Assembly (NCBI GenBank): GCA_022822575.1 | Contig: JAJEBJ010000257.1 | Coordinates: 1 to 6,718, forward strand | DNA length: 6,718 nucleotides | DNA from: Alphaproteobacteria bacterium | GTDB lineage: Bacteria > Pseudomonadota > Alphaproteobacteria > SP197 | Reading direction: 5' to 3' | Shown: positions 5,774-6,718 of the stretch, piece by piece | Numbering within the stretch: position 1 is the first letter of the stretch | Layout: every line of letters starts with the position of its first letter | Notes under the pieces: model-generated | Told to the model about the DNA's origin: nothing | Databases searched by the model: none | What the model saw: only the letters and a program-made list of their open reading frames with translations | Position numbers and translations under genes: made by a program

Positions 5774-6718
5774 TCACGACGCGGTGAACCGGTCGAGCAC
5801 GTTGGCGACGATGCGTTCGACAAAGGGATCGCGCAGTTCCAGCGCCCGCGGCCATTCCGTGGATCCGCCGTTGAACACCTCTCCCCTGCCTCGGGTGAAA
5901 GCGGCGATCATGCCTGCGCCACGTCCCTCGTTCTCGCGGCAGTGAGCCGGCAGCAGGTCAGCCAGGGCCTCGATGAGTTGCTCGGCCTCGCGCAACGGGC
6001 CGTTGAGCGGGACAGTGCCATCGAACCGGTCCTCCTCCCCGCGCACTGCCGGCGCCAGGGCGAGGATTTCCAGGGTTTCCGGAGCGCCATCCTCGAATGT
6101 CGGGAAAGGCAACCCACGGCGGAAGGTGTATTCCACCGCGTCGAGTTCGAACGTCGCGAGATTGACAGGTGTTCCGCCCAGGAGATCGCCGTAGTAGAGA
6201 TCGGTCCCGGCGAAGGCCCAGTGCTGCGGCCGGTAAACGGTATAGCCTCCGGAAGAACGGGGCGCCGCCACCCCGTAGCGGTTGTAGGTCCCGGACATGC
6301 CCGTCAGCCCCATCGTCGCCGCTGCCGGGCGTCCGATCAGGGTGCAATCCCATGCGGTGGTGACAAGGTGGGGCGTGGTGGAGGTGGCGGGATCGGCATC
6401 GGGAACCCTGTAGCAATACTGTGTGGTCCCGTCTTCGGACAGCCGTACCTGCCAGTAGAAGTTTCCGGCGAACCGGGCGAGGCCACCACCGCGATCAACG
6501 AAGTCGTCGACCCGGTCGCGCATCTCCCAGGTCCAGTACTCGTCGTGCCCGATGATCGCCAGCGCATCGAAGCCATCGAGGCTGCTTTCGTCGAAGTGAA
6601 GGTCGTGCTGCGTGAGGTAGTCGAGTTCATAGCCCTGGTTCTCGGCCCACACTGCAAACAGTCTCTCGTAGGTCGCCCAGAAGGCATCGGCATGATGCCG
6701 GCTCATGTTGTAGAGACG
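5774..6718 (-). CDS. N,N-dimethylformamidase large-subunit-like amide hydrolase (5' part beyond the window)
   Basis: The visible 314 residues match the C-terminal half of the large (beta) subunit of N,N-dimethylformamidase, which hydrolyses dimethylformamide to dimethylamine and formate. The frame is open to the right edge, where RLYN precedes the first Met, so the gene is cut by the window and the Met codon at 6706 is not the start. Key motifs, numbered from the edge: TQHDLH (36-41), IIGHDEYWTWEMRD (55-68), GGGLARFAGNFYW (77-89), and FELDAVEY (190-197). The spacings H58-E60-N86-E196 equal those of His519, Glu521, Asn547 and Glu657 as I recall them for the Paracoccus enzyme, where Glu521 helps bind the single iron with two tyrosines. 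Those tyrosines would be outside the window. The remaining length fits a protein of about 760-775 residues. The true substrate may be another N-substituted amide; many family members are uncharacterised. Same strand as the transporter operon, 440 bases upstream. Confidence 0.85.
   Translation of the reverse strand, partial: RLYNMSRHHADAFWATYERLFAVWAENQGYELDYLTQHDLHFDESSLDGFDALAIIGHDEYWTWEMRDRVDDFVDRGGGLARFAGNFYWQVRLSEDGTTQYCYRVPDADPATSTTPHLVTTAWDCTLIGRPAAATMGLTGMSGTYNRYGVAAPRSSGGYTVYRPQHWAFAGTDLYYGDLLGGTPVNLATFELDAVEYTFRRGLPFPTFEDGAPETLEILALAPAVRGEEDRFDGTVPLNGPLREAEQLIEALADLLPAHCRENEGRGAGMIAAFTRGRGEVFNGGSTEWPRALELRDPFVERIVANVLDRFTAS

Noticed and set aside
5410..5823. Open frame of 137 codons on the - strand across the gap
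   Set aside because: It starts inside the amidase-like gene in another frame, has no ribosome site, and its composition (Ser, Arg, Cys, Pro mixed without pattern) is not protein-like.
1..6718. Mobile elements, CRISPR arrays, tRNA or rRNA genes
   Set aside because: No transposase motifs, terminal repeats, regularly spaced repeats or cloverleaf-forming segments were seen on either strand.

Overview
The window is GC-rich, densely packed bacterial DNA with strong G/C preference at third codon positions. Codon use, protein style and gene set suggest an alphaproteobacterium (Rhodospirillales- or Rhizobiales-like). That placement is inferred from general character, not from a marker gene. It carries most of a HAAT-family (branched-chain amino acid/amide type) ABC importer next to the 3' part of a gene resembling the large subunit of N,N-dimethylformamidase.

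Layout, left to right. On the + strand lie the 3' part of a LivG-type ATPase gene (truncated by the window start), a complete LivF-type ATPase gene whose start overlaps the livG stop by 4 bases, and an unrecognised alpha-helical, TPR-like protein gene about 40 bases downstream. Facing these on the - strand, and transcribed right to left, are a Tat-exported periplasmic binding protein gene, a LivH permease gene and a LivM permease gene. The last bases of livM and of the unknown gene overlap tail to tail (2009-2025). A 98-base spacer between the binding protein gene and livH holds a strong imperfect hairpin. To the right is a 440-base non-coding gap with several inverted repeats and a candidate promoter for the binding protein operon. 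The dimethylformamidase-like gene, also on the - strand, then runs off the right edge.

How they may work together. The binding protein would capture a small solute in the periplasm, LivH/LivM would form the channel, and LivG/LivF would hydrolyse ATP. All five classes of HAAT component are present, but they are split between two converging transcription units, so shared function is inferred rather than shown. The neighbouring dimethylformamidase-like enzyme keeps an H-D-E-Y-W motif, a G-N-F-Y-W motif and a downstream glutamate at the spacing I recall for the Paracoccus enzyme. This makes an N-substituted amide or related amide a reasonable substrate guess for the cluster. The least described elements are the TPR-like protein and the regulatory structure in the two non-coding gaps.
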